Shown: positions 28,925 through 36,505 of the stretch, one piece after another
Layout of the letters: every line of letters starts with the position of its first letter
Numbering within the stretch: position 1 is the stretch's first letter
Assembly: GCF_021531595.1 (NCBI RefSeq)
Contig: NZ_JADYUD010000016.1
Coordinates: 1-46,390 of the forward strand
DNA from: Fusobacterium perfoetens
Lineage (GTDB): Bacteria > Fusobacteriota > Fusobacteriia > Fusobacteriales > Fusobacteriaceae
Direction: 5' to 3'
Length of the DNA: 46,390 bases
Position numbers and translations under genes: made by a program
The notes under the pieces: generated by a model
Databases searched by the model: none
What the model was told of the DNA's origin: nothing
Seen by the model: the letters and a program-made list of their open reading frames with translations, nothing else

Positions 28925-29001
28925 GTACCTGTAGCTCAATTGGATAGAGCACTTGACTACGGATCAGGGTGTTGGGGGTTCGATTCCTCTCAGGTACGCC
29001 A
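28925..29001 (+). tRNA. tRNA-Arg (ACG)
   Basis: Acceptor GTACCTG (28925-28931) pairs with CAGGTAC (28991-28997), G discriminator, CCA at 28999-29001. The loop CTACGGA gives anticodon ACG (28959-28961), whose A34 is normally edited to inosine by TadA. Confidence 0.95.
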
Positions 29002-29012
29002 TTTTGATAAAA

Positions 29013-29078
29013 ATAGTTTAAAATTTATTTTTAAACTATAAAGATAGAGAGCCGCTTCTTTAATGTGAAGCGGTTTTT
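29013..29078 (+). terminator. Two consecutive hairpins after tRNA-Arg
   Basis: ATAGTTTAAAA (29013-29023)/TTTTAAACTAT (29029-29039) is a perfect 11-bp stem without a T run. It is followed by CCGCTTC (29052-29058)/GAAGCGG (29067-29073) and TTTTT, a standard terminator. Confidence 0.75.
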
Positions 29079-29421
29079 ATTTTTTTAAAAATTGTAAAAA
29101 ATATTATGGAAATAGCTGTATTATAACAGTGAGTGAATATAAAAAAATAGCTGTTTTTTTATTATAAATATTTTAAAAATAAGAAATTATAGAAAATATA
29201 GTCAACTGTTATGGAACAGCTAGGTTTGACAAAATTCAAAAATAATATTATAAATAGAATATAAGATATACTTAAAACAAATCAAATGTGTTTTATTTAT
29301 AATAATAAATCGTAATAAGTACATTAAAATATCAATACAAAAAAATCAGACCTGTTGTACAGAATGTGGAATTTTTATGTGGATATTGTAAGACGATGTT
29401 ATATTTGAAGGAGGAAGGATT
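29079..29421 (+). other. Non-coding gap before megL
   Basis: No ORF is supported. It holds short repeated AATAGCTGT motifs (29111 and 29147), a small CTGTT/AACAG hairpin (29206-29219), the megL promoter and a leader of about 160 nt. That leader contains one 7-bp AT-rich hairpin (29273-29279 with 29289-29295). No known riboswitch consensus (including SAM) was recognised. Confidence 0.6.
29226..29254 (+). promoter_or_regulatory. Promoter of megL
   Basis: TTGACA (29226-29231) and TATAAA (29249-29254) with a 17-bp spacer. The resulting leader of about 160 nt is the longest before a single gene in this window. Confidence 0.72.
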
Positions 29422-30612
29422 ATGCACGATTTAAAAAACAAAGGAATAGGAACAAAAGCTATACACGGAGGACATACTAAAAATCCGTTTGGAACTTTAG
29501 CAACACCAATATATCAAACATCAACATTCGTATTTGATTCAGCTGAACAAGGAGGAAAAAGATTCGCCCTTGAAGAAGAAGGATATATCTACAGTAGATT
29601 AGGAAACCCTACAACAGCTGTTATAGAAGAAAAAATAGCTTTATTAGAACATGGAGAAATGGCAGCAGCTACTTCTTCAGGAATGGGAGCAATTTCATCT
29701 ACTTTATGGACTTTATTAAAAGCAGGAGACCATGTAATTGCTGATACAACACTTTATGGATGTACATTTGCTTTATTAAGCCATGGATTAACTAAATTTG
29801 GTGTTGAAGTTGAATTCTTAAATACAGCAGATTTAGAAGCAGTTAAAAAAGCAATGAAACCTAACACAAGAGTTGTATACTTAGAAACTCCAGCAAACCC
29901 TAACTTAAAAATCACTGACATAGCAGAAATAGCTAAAATAGCTCATACTAACGAATATACAAAAGTTGTTGTTGACAATACATTTGCAACTCCATACAAC
30001 CAAAATCCATTATTATTAGGAGCAGATGTTGTTGTTCACTCTGCAACTAAATATATAAACGGACACGGAGATGTTTTAGCAGGATTCGTAGTTGGAAGTA
30101 AAGAAATAGTAACTCAAGTTAAACTTGTTGGTATAAAAGATATGACTGGTTCTGTTCTTGGACCTCAAGAAGCTTACTATATTATAAGAGGAATGAAAAC
30201 ATTTGAAATCAGAATGGAAAGACACTGTGCTAATGCAATGAAAGTTGCTAAATGGCTTGCTGCTCATCCTAAAGTAGAAAAAGTTTACTACCCAGGATTA
30301 GAAGATCACGAAGGACATGAAATAGCTAAAAAGCAAATGAAAAACTATGGAGGAATCATGTCATTTGAACTTAAAGGTGGATTTGAAGCAGGTAAAGCAC
30401 TTCTTAACAATGTTGAATTATGTGCACTTGCAGTAAGTTTAGGAGATACAGAAACTCTTATCCAACACCCTGCATCAATGACTCACTCTCCATATACAAG
30501 AGAAGAAAGACTTGCAGCAGGAATTACTGATGGATTAGTAAGATTATCTGTTGGTCTTGAAGATGTAGAAGATATTATTGCTGACTTAGAACAAGGATTA
30601 GCAAAAGCTTAA
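29422..30612 (+). CDS. megL: L-methionine gamma-lyase
   Basis: This 396-residue PLP enzyme of the Cys/Met-metabolism family cleaves methionine to methanethiol, ammonia and 2-oxobutyrate; homologues also release H2S from cysteine or homocysteine. The PLP lysine is K210 in SATKYINGHGD. Y112 and C114 in LYGCTF are the active-site pair that separates methionine gamma-lyase from cystathionine gamma-lyase and beta-lyase. YSRLGNPTTAVIEEKIALLE and the C-terminal SLGDTETLIQHPASMTH are intact. Its codons (TTA Leu, AAC, CAC) resemble the ribosomal genes, which points to high expression. A volatile-sulfur enzyme of this type is characteristic of Fusobacterium. Confidence 0.92.
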   Translation: MHDLKNKGIGTKAIHGGHTKNPFGTLATPIYQTSTFVFDSAEQGGKRFALEEEGYIYSRLGNPTTAVIEEKIALLEHGEMAAATSSGMGAISSTLWTLLKAGDHVIADTTLYGCTFALLSHGLTKFGVEVEFLNTADLEAVKKAMKPNTRVVYLETPANPNLKITDIAEIAKIAHTNEYTKVVVDNTFATPYNQNPLLLGADVVVHSATKYINGHGDVLAGFVVGSKEIVTQVKLVGIKDMTGSVLGPQEAYYIIRGMKTFEIRMERHCANAMKVAKWLAAHPKVEKVYYPGLEDHEGHEIAKKQMKNYGGIMSFELKGGFEAGKALLNNVELCALAVSLGDTETLIQHPASMTHSPYTREERLAAGITDGLVRLSVGLEDVEDIIADLEQGLAKA

Positions 30613-30654
30613 TAATAAAAAGCCTACAAAACATGAATGTGTATATTTAAAAAG

Positions 30655-30687
30655 AAAAAGCAGGAAATAATTTTCCTGCTTTTTCTT
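30655..30687 (+). terminator. Terminator of megL
   Basis: AAAAAGCAGGAAA (30655-30667) and TTTCCTGCTTTTT (30672-30684) form a perfect 13-bp stem with a TAAT loop. Confidence 0.92.
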
Positions 30688-30696
30688 AACTTAATT

Positions 30697-30702
30697 TATA
30701 AT
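30697..30702 (+). promoter_or_regulatory. Possible -10 box of the flavodoxin/ferredoxin gene
   Basis: TATAAT lies 19 nt before the start codon of the next gene, but no good -35 is found because that position falls in the megL terminator. The gene may instead be read through from megL. Confidence 0.3.
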
Positions 30703-30721
30703 AAAAAGAACAGGAGGAAAT

Positions 30722-31540
30722 ATGAAAAACATATATGCAGCCTATTTCAGTGGAACAGGAACAACTAAAAAAACAGTAAATTTTATTGCAGAAAAGCTTT
30801 CAGAAAAGCTATCTTTATTGAAAAAAGAGTTTGATTTTACTCTTCCAGAGATAAGAAAAGAAGGAAAAAGCTTTGAAAAAGAAGATATAGTCATTTTTGG
30901 TGTACCTGTTATTGCAGGAAGAGTTCCAAATGTTCTTTTAAAATATTTAGAAACTGTAAAAGGAAATGGAGCTTTAGCAGTGCCAGTTGTACTTTTTGGA
31001 AACAGAGATTTTAATGATGCTCTTATGGAACTTTCTGAAATTCTTTTAACAAATGGATTTAAAACTATAGCAGCTGGAGCTTTTATAGGAGAACATTCAT
31101 TTTCTAAAATTCTTGCAGCAGGAAGACCTGATAAAGAAGATATGAAAATAATGGAAAAGTTTTCAAATGAAATATATAAAAAAATAACTGATAAGAATTT
31201 TGATAAAAATATACCTGTAAAAATTACTCATGGAGAAAAGCCTTTTACATACTATAAACCTAAAGATGCAGAGGGAAATCATATTGATATAAGGAAAGTA
31301 ATTCCTAAAACAAATATAAAACTTTGTGACAACTGTAAGATTTGTGCCAAGGTATGTCCTATGGGATCAATAGATTATAATAATCCTGAAATTATAACAG
31401 GAATATGCATAAAATGCTGTGCTTGCATAAAAAAATGCCATACAGGAGCAAAATATTTTGATGATAAAGGATATTTATATCATAAACAGGATTTAGAGAA
31501 TAGATATAAAAGAAGAGCTGAACCAGAACTTTTTTATTAA
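30722..31540 (+). CDS. EFR1-type flavodoxin-like/ferredoxin fusion protein
   Basis: A 272-residue cytoplasmic protein. Residues 1 to about 150 resemble flavodoxin, with the FMN phosphate loop YFSGTGTTKKT near residue 8. The C-terminal part holds two 4Fe-4S motifs, CDNCKICAKVCPMG and CIKCCACIKKCHTG, giving eight cluster Cys. This is the EFR1 family layout, an electron-transfer protein of unknown partner common in anaerobes. AGGAGG precedes the start. It is probably a single-gene unit ending at the hairpin at 31565. Confidence 0.85.
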   Translation: MKNIYAAYFSGTGTTKKTVNFIAEKLSEKLSLLKKEFDFTLPEIRKEGKSFEKEDIVIFGVPVIAGRVPNVLLKYLETVKGNGALAVPVVLFGNRDFNDALMELSEILLTNGFKTIAAGAFIGEHSFSKILAAGRPDKEDMKIMEKFSNEIYKKITDKNFDKNIPVKITHGEKPFTYYKPKDAEGNHIDIRKVIPKTNIKLCDNCKICAKVCPMGSIDYNNPEIITGICIKCCACIKKCHTGAKYFDDKGYLYHKQDLENRYKRRAEPELFY

Positions 31541-31564
31541 ATAAAATTTATAATTAAAAAATAA

Positions 31565-31598
31565 TTTTCATGAGTTTCGTATATGAAACTCATGAAAA
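31565..31598 (+). terminator. 14-bp hairpin, terminator and possible operator
   Basis: TTTTCATGAGTTTC (31565-31578) pairs perfectly with GAAACTCATGAAAA (31585-31598). A T run comes after ten more bases, so termination may be weak. Its centre TTTCGTATATGAAA nearly matches the palindrome at 31668-31685, so it could double as a protein-binding site. Confidence 0.6.
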
Positions 31599-31667
31599 AC
31601 ATTATTTTTTCCTCAAAAGAAGAAAATGTAGTATTTTCAATAATCAAAAAAATTATATAAAAATATA

Positions 31668-31685
31668 AATTTCATATATGAAATT
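31668..31685 (+). promoter_or_regulatory. 18-bp perfect palindrome upstream of kdgA, putative operator
   Basis: AATTTCATATATGAAATT is a perfect 18-bp palindrome 120 bp before kdgA, with no T run to make it a terminator. Its core TTTC-N6-GAAA occurs again at 31575-31588. Binding by a sugar-acid regulator is inferred only. Confidence 0.45.
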
Positions 31686-31773
31686 ATTTTAAAGAACTTG
31701 AGATTGAAGTTTTTAAAATTTTAATGTAAAGTCATAATGTAAAAACAAAATATATACATAGAGCATATTTTTA

Positions 31774-31779
31774 TATAAT
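31774..31779 (+). promoter_or_regulatory. Probable -10 box of kdgA-kdgK
   Basis: TATAAT sits 26 nt upstream of the kdgA start, with only TATATA at the -35 position. A weak -35 fits a promoter that needs an activator. Confidence 0.4.
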
Positions 31780-31805
31780 AAAAACTTATTTTCTTGGGAG
31801 GAAAA

Positions 31806-32441
31806 ATGTTAAAAAAAAGTGAAACTTTAGAAAGAATAATTAATACAGGAATAGTGGCAGTAGTAAGAGCTGAAAGTATAGCAGAAGCAGTAAGAATTTC
31901 AAGTGCATGCATTGAAGGAGGAGTTCCTGCTATAGAAGTAACTTACACAGTTCCAGGAGCTACAGAAGTTATAAAAGCATTAAAAGAAACATTCCCTGCT
32001 GATAAATTAATAGTTGGAGCCGGAACAGTATTAGATGCAGCAACAGCAAGAATAGCTATTCTTGCTGGAGCTGAATATATAGTTTCTCCTGGATTTGATG
32101 AAGAAACAGCAAAAGTTTGTAATTTATATCAAATTCCATATATGCCAGGATGTATGACAATAACAGAAATGATGAAAGCTATGCATTATGGAGCTGATAT
32201 TGTTAAATTATTCCCTGGAAGTGCTTTTGGGCCATCATTTGTTAAAGCTGTAAAAGCACCTTTACCACAAGCTAACATAATGCCTACAGGAGGAGTAAGC
32301 CTTGAAAATGTGGAAGAGTGGTTTAAAAATGGAGTTGTTGCAGTAGGAGCTGGAGGAAAACTTGCAACTGGGTCAAGTGAATCTATAACAGCAACAGCTA
32401 AAGCTTTTGTAGAAAAAATAAGAGAAATAAGAAATAAATAA
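31806..32441 (+). CDS. kdgA: 2-keto-3-deoxy-6-phosphogluconate aldolase
   Basis: A 211-residue class I aldolase splitting KDPG into pyruvate and glyceraldehyde 3-phosphate (KHG/KDPG family, Eda). The Schiff-base lysine is K134 in DIVKLFPGS, and the catalytic glutamate is E44 in AIEVTYT. VGAGTVLD, SPGFDEE, MPGCMT and MPTGGVS line the barrel. The ATG at 31806 follows GGGAGG; a TTG 12 nt earlier overlaps that site and is rejected. It pairs with the kinase gene 13 nt downstream to form the end of the uronate/KDG pathway. Confidence 0.95.
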   Translation: MLKKSETLERIINTGIVAVVRAESIAEAVRISSACIEGGVPAIEVTYTVPGATEVIKALKETFPADKLIVGAGTVLDAATARIAILAGAEYIVSPGFDEETAKVCNLYQIPYMPGCMTITEMMKAMHYGADIVKLFPGSAFGPSFVKAVKAPLPQANIMPTGGVSLENVEEWFKNGVVAVGAGGKLATGSSESITATAKAFVEKIREIRNK

Positions 32442-32454
32442 CAGGGGGCTCAAA

Positions 32455-33495
32455 GTGGGAAGAATATTTGATTTTCATAACAGAGAATTCGGATTAGCAT
32501 GCAGTGGTGAAATTTTACTAAGACTTTCTCCAGTTAATAATGAGCTTCTAGTTCAAGGAACCCTTCTTGAAAAAAATATAGGGGGAGCAGAGTTTAATGT
32601 TGCAACAGGTGTTTCTTCTTTAGGAGTAAAAAGTACTCTTATAACTAAATTACCTGAAAATGAACTTGGAAGATATGCAAAAAGAGTTATAAACTCAAAC
32701 GGAGTAGACAGCAGTTTTATAATTGATGATAACTCTTTATATAGAAGGCTTGCTATATATTTTTATGAATATGGAGCTTCTCCAAGAAAGCCTAATGTAA
32801 CTTATGATAGACATGATTCATCATTTCAATTTATGAATGTGGAAGAACTTAATAAAGAAATTTATGAAAAGTGTGAAATCTTCCATACAAGTGGAATAAG
32901 TCTTGGACTTTGTGAAAATTCAAAACAACTTACTAAAGATTTAATAAAGAAGTTTAAAGAAAAAGGAGGATTAATTTCTTTTGATGTAAACTTCAGAAGA
33001 AATCTTTGGGGAGATGAAGAGAATGCAAGAAAAGAAATAGAAGAAATTCTTCCTTCAATAGATATACTTTTTGCTTCAGAAGAAACATTAAGAAAGATGT
33101 TTAAGCAAATAGGAGATATGGAAACTATTATGAGAAACTTTGCTAAAGAACATAATATATCTCTTCTTGCTTCAACTCAAAGAACAGTAAATTCACCAAA
33201 ATCACATAATTTTACTTCTATAATATATAACAACAAAGAGGATAAATTCTATTCTGAAAAATCTTATGAAAACATTGAAATTATAGACAGAATAGGAAGT
33301 GGAGATGCTTATGTTGCAGGTGTACTTTACGGAATTCTTAAATTTAATGATACAGAAAAAGCACTTAAATACGGAAATGCCTGTGGTGCTATAAAAAACA
33401 CAATTACAGGTGATAATAATTGTGCAGGTGCAGGTCTTATTAAAGGAATAATAGAAGATCATGAATTTGGAAGCACAAGTGAGATGAATAGATAA
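32455..33495 (+). CDS. kdgK: 2-keto-3-deoxygluconate kinase (PfkB family)
   Basis: This 346-residue sugar kinase has the PfkB N-terminal GGAEFNVATGVSSLG motif and the C-terminal signature DRIGSGDAYVAGVLYG with the catalytic Asp. SFDVNFRRNLW matches KDG kinases. It phosphorylates KDG to KDPG, the substrate of the aldolase encoded just upstream, which makes the specific call likely. The start is GTG, set by AGGGGG 7 nt upstream. Genes for uronate breakdown that would make KDG are not in this window. Confidence 0.87.
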   Translation: MGRIFDFHNREFGLACSGEILLRLSPVNNELLVQGTLLEKNIGGAEFNVATGVSSLGVKSTLITKLPENELGRYAKRVINSNGVDSSFIIDDNSLYRRLAIYFYEYGASPRKPNVTYDRHDSSFQFMNVEELNKEIYEKCEIFHTSGISLGLCENSKQLTKDLIKKFKEKGGLISFDVNFRRNLWGDEENARKEIEEILPSIDILFASEETLRKMFKQIGDMETIMRNFAKEHNISLLASTQRTVNSPKSHNFTSIIYNNKEDKFYSEKSYENIEIIDRIGSGDAYVAGVLYGILKFNDTEKALKYGNACGAIKNTITGDNNCAGAGLIKGIIEDHEFGSTSEMNR

Positions 33496-33547
33496 TAAAA
33501 TAGCTAGCTACAATATTTTTCATGCTGAAAAATTTTTACCTTTCTAA

Positions 33548-33577
33548 AAAGACAGGACTGCTCTCCTGTCTTTTTTC
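33548..33577 (+). terminator. Terminator of kdgA-kdgK
   Basis: AAAGACAGGA (33548-33557) pairs with TCCTGTCTTT (33564-33573) around CTGCTC, followed by a T run. Confidence 0.9.
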
Positions 33578-33630
33578 TTTTGCAAAAAAAGAAGGAAAAT
33601 ACTATTTTTTATAGAATAATAAAATAGTAA

Positions 33631-33651
33631 GTATGTGACTTAGTCACATAC
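33631..33651 (+). promoter_or_regulatory. 21-bp palindrome over the trxA -35 region, putative operator
   Basis: Arms GTATGTGACT and AGTCACATAC surround one central T. The TGTGA/TCACA half-sites recall Crp/Fnr-family sites, but the gap between them is 5 bp, not the usual 6. The right arm overlaps the -35 box, so a bound protein would probably repress. The half-site ATGTGACTT recurs at 34856-34864, upstream of the nearby Crp/Fnr gene. Confidence 0.6.
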
Positions 33652-33675
33652 AAAATTTAGAAAAAATAATATAAT
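33647..33675 (+). promoter_or_regulatory. Promoter of trxA
   Basis: TATAAT (33670-33675) with CATACA (33647-33652) 17 bp upstream; the -35 is poor and lies in the palindrome. The start point near 33682 leaves a leader of about 46 nt. Confidence 0.6.
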
Positions 33676-33727
33676 AATCATGTAAAGAAGATAAAGCATG
33701 ATTAGTGAATTTTAAGGAGGAAACAAA

Positions 33728-34039
33728 ATGGCAGTTCTACATGTAACAAAAGATAGTTTTGAAAAGGAAGTATTAAAATCAGATGTACCGGTGTTAGTTG
33801 ATTTCTGGGCAACATGGTGCGGACCTTGTAGAGCGTTAGGACCAATTCTTGATGAAGTATCAGACGAAGTTTCATCAGTTAAAATTGTAAAAGTAAATGT
33901 TGATGAAGAGTCAGACTTAGCCGGAGAATTCAGAATTATGTCTATTCCTACTATGATTTTATTTAAAGATGGTAAACCAGTAGAGAAATCAGTTGGACTT
34001 CTTCAAAAGAATGAAGTTCTTGATTTAATAAAAAAATAA
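33728..34039 (+). CDS. trxA: Thioredoxin
   Basis: A 103-residue thioredoxin with the redox centre WCGPC (C31, C34) in VDFWATWCGPCRALGP and the cis-Pro loop SIPTMILFKDG. It reduces protein disulfides using electrons from thioredoxin reductase, which is not encoded nearby. AAGGAGG is 8 nt upstream. It is a single-gene unit with its own promoter, a palindromic candidate operator and a shared bidirectional terminator. Confidence 0.97.
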   Translation: MAVLHVTKDSFEKEVLKSDVPVLVDFWATWCGPCRALGPILDEVSDEVSSVKIVKVNVDEESDLAGEFRIMSIPTMILFKDGKPVEKSVGLLQKNEVLDLIKK

Positions 34040-34084
34040 TCCTAAAAACTAAAAATTAAAGTTTTACAAACTCCCAAAAAACAG

Positions 34085-34119
34085 ATAACAGAGAGGTATC
34101 CCCTCTCTGTTATTTTTTA
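34085..34119. terminator. Bidirectional terminator between trxA and the Crp/Fnr gene
   Basis: ATAACAGAGAGG (34085-34096) and CCTCTCTGTTAT (34102-34113) form a perfect 12-bp stem with a 5-nt loop. T runs lie downstream on plus and, as an A run at 34076-34081, on minus, suiting the two convergent genes. Confidence 0.88.
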
Positions 34120-34143
34120 GTAATAAATTTTAATATTTTTAAA

Positions 34144-34809
34144 TTAGATTAATTTTTTTAGTTTACTTTTATCTGAAATAGTTATAATTCCTCTTGAAAG
34201 TGATACAATTCCTTCAGTTTGAAAATATTTAAGCATTCTTGAAACAACTTCCCTTGCAGTTCCCATATTTTTAGCAATATAGTCATGAGTAAGGTTTAAA
34301 ATATCAGTTTTTGATGAAAGAGATTGTTCTAAAAGAAAGATTGCCAGTCTTTTGTCAAAACTCATAAAGACTATCTGTTCCATAATCCACATAGCATCAG
34401 AAAAACTTTGATTTATTATGCTGCTTGTAAATCTTTCTACAACAATATTTTTATCTTTTATTTCTTTATATTTATGTGGATTTATAAGATATACTTCACT
34501 TTCTTTTTCTGCATCAATAAAAATATCAAAATTAATATTTGTCAATATACATGAAGCAGAAAGGACACATACTTCATAGGGATTAAGTTTATAAAGAGTA
34601 ATTTCTTTTCCTTCTGAAGATAGCATATATACTCTTACAAGTCCTGATTTAATGACTAAAATTCCTGTACATTCAGTTGAATCATGGATATTTTCTCCAG
34701 CTGAAAATTTTTGAAGGGAGCTGTTATCCAAGATAATTTTTTGCTCGTCTTCTGTTATTTTATCCCAGAAGGGAAAAGCTTTTTGAAAAAAAATTCTACT
34801 TTCTGTCAT
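34144..34809 (-). CDS. Crp/Fnr family transcriptional regulator
   Basis: A 221-residue regulator: an N-terminal cyclic-nucleotide-binding-like beta roll (ENIHDSTECTGILVIKSGLVRVYMLSSEGKEITLYKLN, then a CVLSASC segment), a dimerisation helix and a C-terminal winged helix (LNLTHDYIAKNMGTAREVVSRMLKYFQTEGIVSLSRGIITI). The recognition helix has the RExxSR pattern, close to Fnr/HcpR. There is no N-terminal Fe-S cysteine cluster; the two Cys in CVLSASC could sense redox. The ATG at 34809 follows AAAGGAGAG; a TTG 30 nt upstream is less likely. The ligand is unknown. Confidence 0.88.
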   Translation of the reverse strand: MTESRIFFQKAFPFWDKITEDEQKIILDNSSLQKFSAGENIHDSTECTGILVIKSGLVRVYMLSSEGKEITLYKLNPYEVCVLSASCILTNINFDIFIDAEKESEVYLINPHKYKEIKDKNIVVERFTSSIINQSFSDAMWIMEQIVFMSFDKRLAIFLLEQSLSSKTDILNLTHDYIAKNMGTAREVVSRMLKYFQTEGIVSLSRGIITISDKSKLKKLI

Positions 34810-34870
34810 GAATAATATCTCTCCTTTTATTATTGTCAATAAGCATAAGAATATGATGTGACTTCAGGAT

Positions 34871-34913
34871 AAAAAAACTCCCTGCATACAAAATTTTATA
34901 AGCAGGGAAGTTT
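34871..34913 (-). terminator. Terminator of the tatD-acpS-prfB-gltX operon
   Basis: Read on minus, CCCTGC pairs with GCAGGG (plus 34902-34907 with 34880-34885), with flanking pairs and an AT-rich loop, and ends in AGTTTTTTT. It separates gltX from the downstream Crp/Fnr gene. Confidence 0.85.
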
Positions 34914-34928
34914 CTGATAAACTGAAAA

Positions 34929-36440
34929 TTAAATGTTATATAATGCAATCATTCTTCTTAATCTTCCAAGAGTTCTTTCTTTTCCAATTATAGAAATAAG
35001 ATTGTATAAGTCTGCACCCTTAGGTTGACCAGTAAGAACAGCTCTTAAAGGCATATATACTTTTCCAGGTCCTTCTCCAATTTCTTCAAGTGTATCAGTA
35101 AGAAGTTTTTTAGCATCATCTAAAGGAATATCTTCAGAAGGATATGCTTCTATTTTATCAAGGAATAATTTTATAGATTTTTTACCAGTTTCATCTTGAA
35201 TACCGTTATATAATCTTTCAATTCCTTTTCTTTCTTTTTTATCCATATCTTCAGTTATTTCAGGAAGAGTATATTCATCTTTAAAGTAAACTTCTGATTC
35301 ATCAGCTATTTCTTTTAAAGTATGAGCATGTTCTCTTAATATTTCAACTATTCTTTCAAGAGCATATCTTTCATGTTCTGTTAAAGTTTCTCCTACATAT
35401 CCTTTAGCTTGGAAGAAAGGTATAGCAAGATCAGTAAGCTCTTTAAGATCTTTCATTCTCATATGTTGATTATTTATCCATCCAAGTTTTACAAGGTCAA
35501 ATACAGGTCCTCCAAGAGAAACATTATCAATATTGAATGTATCTTTAAATTCTTGAAGACTGAAAATTTCTTTTCCATCTTTAAATGAATAAGCCATAAG
35601 TCCAAGGAAGTTTAATAATCCTTCTTTTAAGTATCCGTTATCTTTATACCAATTTAATGAAACAGGATTTTTTCTTTTAGAAATTTTAGTTCTGTCACTG
35701 TTTCTTAAAAGAGGCATATGAATAAATTCAGGCTGTTCCCATCCAAATGCTTTATATAGTTGAATATGTTTAGGAGTAGAAGAAATCCATTCCTCAGCTC
35801 TGATAACATGAGTTATTCCCATTAAGTGGTCATCTACAACATTTGCAAGGTGATAAGTAGGGAATCCATCAGCTTTTAATAAAACCTGATCATCTATTTT
35901 GCTGTTTTCAAAAACAATATCTCCTCTTAATCTGTCATGGATAACAGTTTCACCTTCATAAGGCATTTTAAGTCTTATAACATATGGTTCTCCAGCTGCA
36001 AGTTTAGCTTCAATTTCTTCTTTAGTAAGGCTTCTGCAGTGTCCGTCATATCCTGGAGCTTTTTTCATAGCTTTTTGTCTTTCTCTTAAGTTATCAAGTC
36101 TCTCAGGAGTACAGAAACAGTAATATGCTTCACCCTTTTCAACAAGTTGTCTTGCGTAGTCTCCATAAATACCAAATCTTTCAGATTGTCTGTATGGCCC
36201 TACAGGTCCACCGATATCAGGACCTTCTGCCCAGTTAAGTCCAAGCCAGTTAAGTGAGTCAAATATCATTTGCTCAGATCCCTCTGTATATCTGTTTTGG
36301 TCTGTATCCTCTATTCTTAAAATGAATTCTCCATTGTTAACATGTGCAAAAGCAATATTGAACATAGCAATATATGCTGTTCCAACATGAGGATCTCCTG
36401 TAGGAGATGGAGCTACCCTAGTTCTTACTTTTCTTTCCAT
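34929..36440 (-). CDS. gltX: Glutamyl-tRNA synthetase
   Basis: A 503-residue class I synthetase charging tRNA with glutamate. The HIGH-type motif is HVGT (residues 18-21) in [18 protein letters not shown] and the KMSKS-type motif is KISKR near residue 250. The helical C-terminal anticodon-binding half is complete. The ATG at 36440 is preferred over a TTG 18 nt upstream that overlaps the GGGGG ribosome-binding site. It is the last gene of a minus-strand operon, 65 nt after prfB. No T-box leader is seen. Confidence 0.97.
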   Translation of the reverse strand: MERKVRTRVAPSPTGDPHVGTAYIAMFNIAFAHVNNGEFILRIEDTDQNRYTEGSEQMIFDSLNWLGLNWAEGPDIGGPVGPYRQSERFGIYGDYARQLVEKGEAYYCFCTPERLDNLRERQKAMKKAPGYDGHCRSLTKEEIEAKLAAGEPYVIRLKMPYEGETVIHDRLRGDIVFENSKIDDQVLLKADGFPTYHLANVVDDHLMGITHVIRAEEWISSTPKHIQLYKAFGWEQPEFIHMPLLRNSDRTKISKRKNPVSLNWYKDNGYLKEGLLNFLGLMAYSFKDGKEIFSLQEFKDTFNIDNVSLGGPVFDLVKLGWINNQHMRMKDLKELTDLAIPFFQAKGYVGETLTEHERYALERIVEILREHAHTLKEIADESEVYFKDEYTLPEITEDMDKKERKGIERLYNGIQDETGKKSIKLFLDKIEAYPSEDIPLDDAKKLLTDTLEEIGEGPGKVYMPLRAVLTGQPKGADLYNLISIIGKERTLGRLRRMIALYNI

Positions 36441-36505
36441 TGATTGTTTAACCCCCAATATTTTTATTATCTAAATTAAATTTTAGCATATTTCATATTT
36501 TTTTT

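Noticed and set aside
29260-29421. SAM or other known riboswitch before megL
   Set aside because: The conserved core sequences of SAM riboswitches are not present, and only weak AT-rich hairpins are visible.
33502-33513. TAGCTAGCTA palindrome after kdgK
   Set aside because: Short, made of a repeated tetramer, and beside a clear terminator; not evidence of an operator.
34810-34839. TTG start extending the Crp/Fnr protein, reading over TTGACAATA on minus
   Set aside because: The next ATG (34809) has AAAGGAGAG at proper distance, and that ribosome-binding site would be inside the extension.
36441-36505. T-box leader upstream of gltX
   Set aside because: Only 65 AT-rich bases separate prfB and gltX, with no T-box sequence or specifier hairpin.
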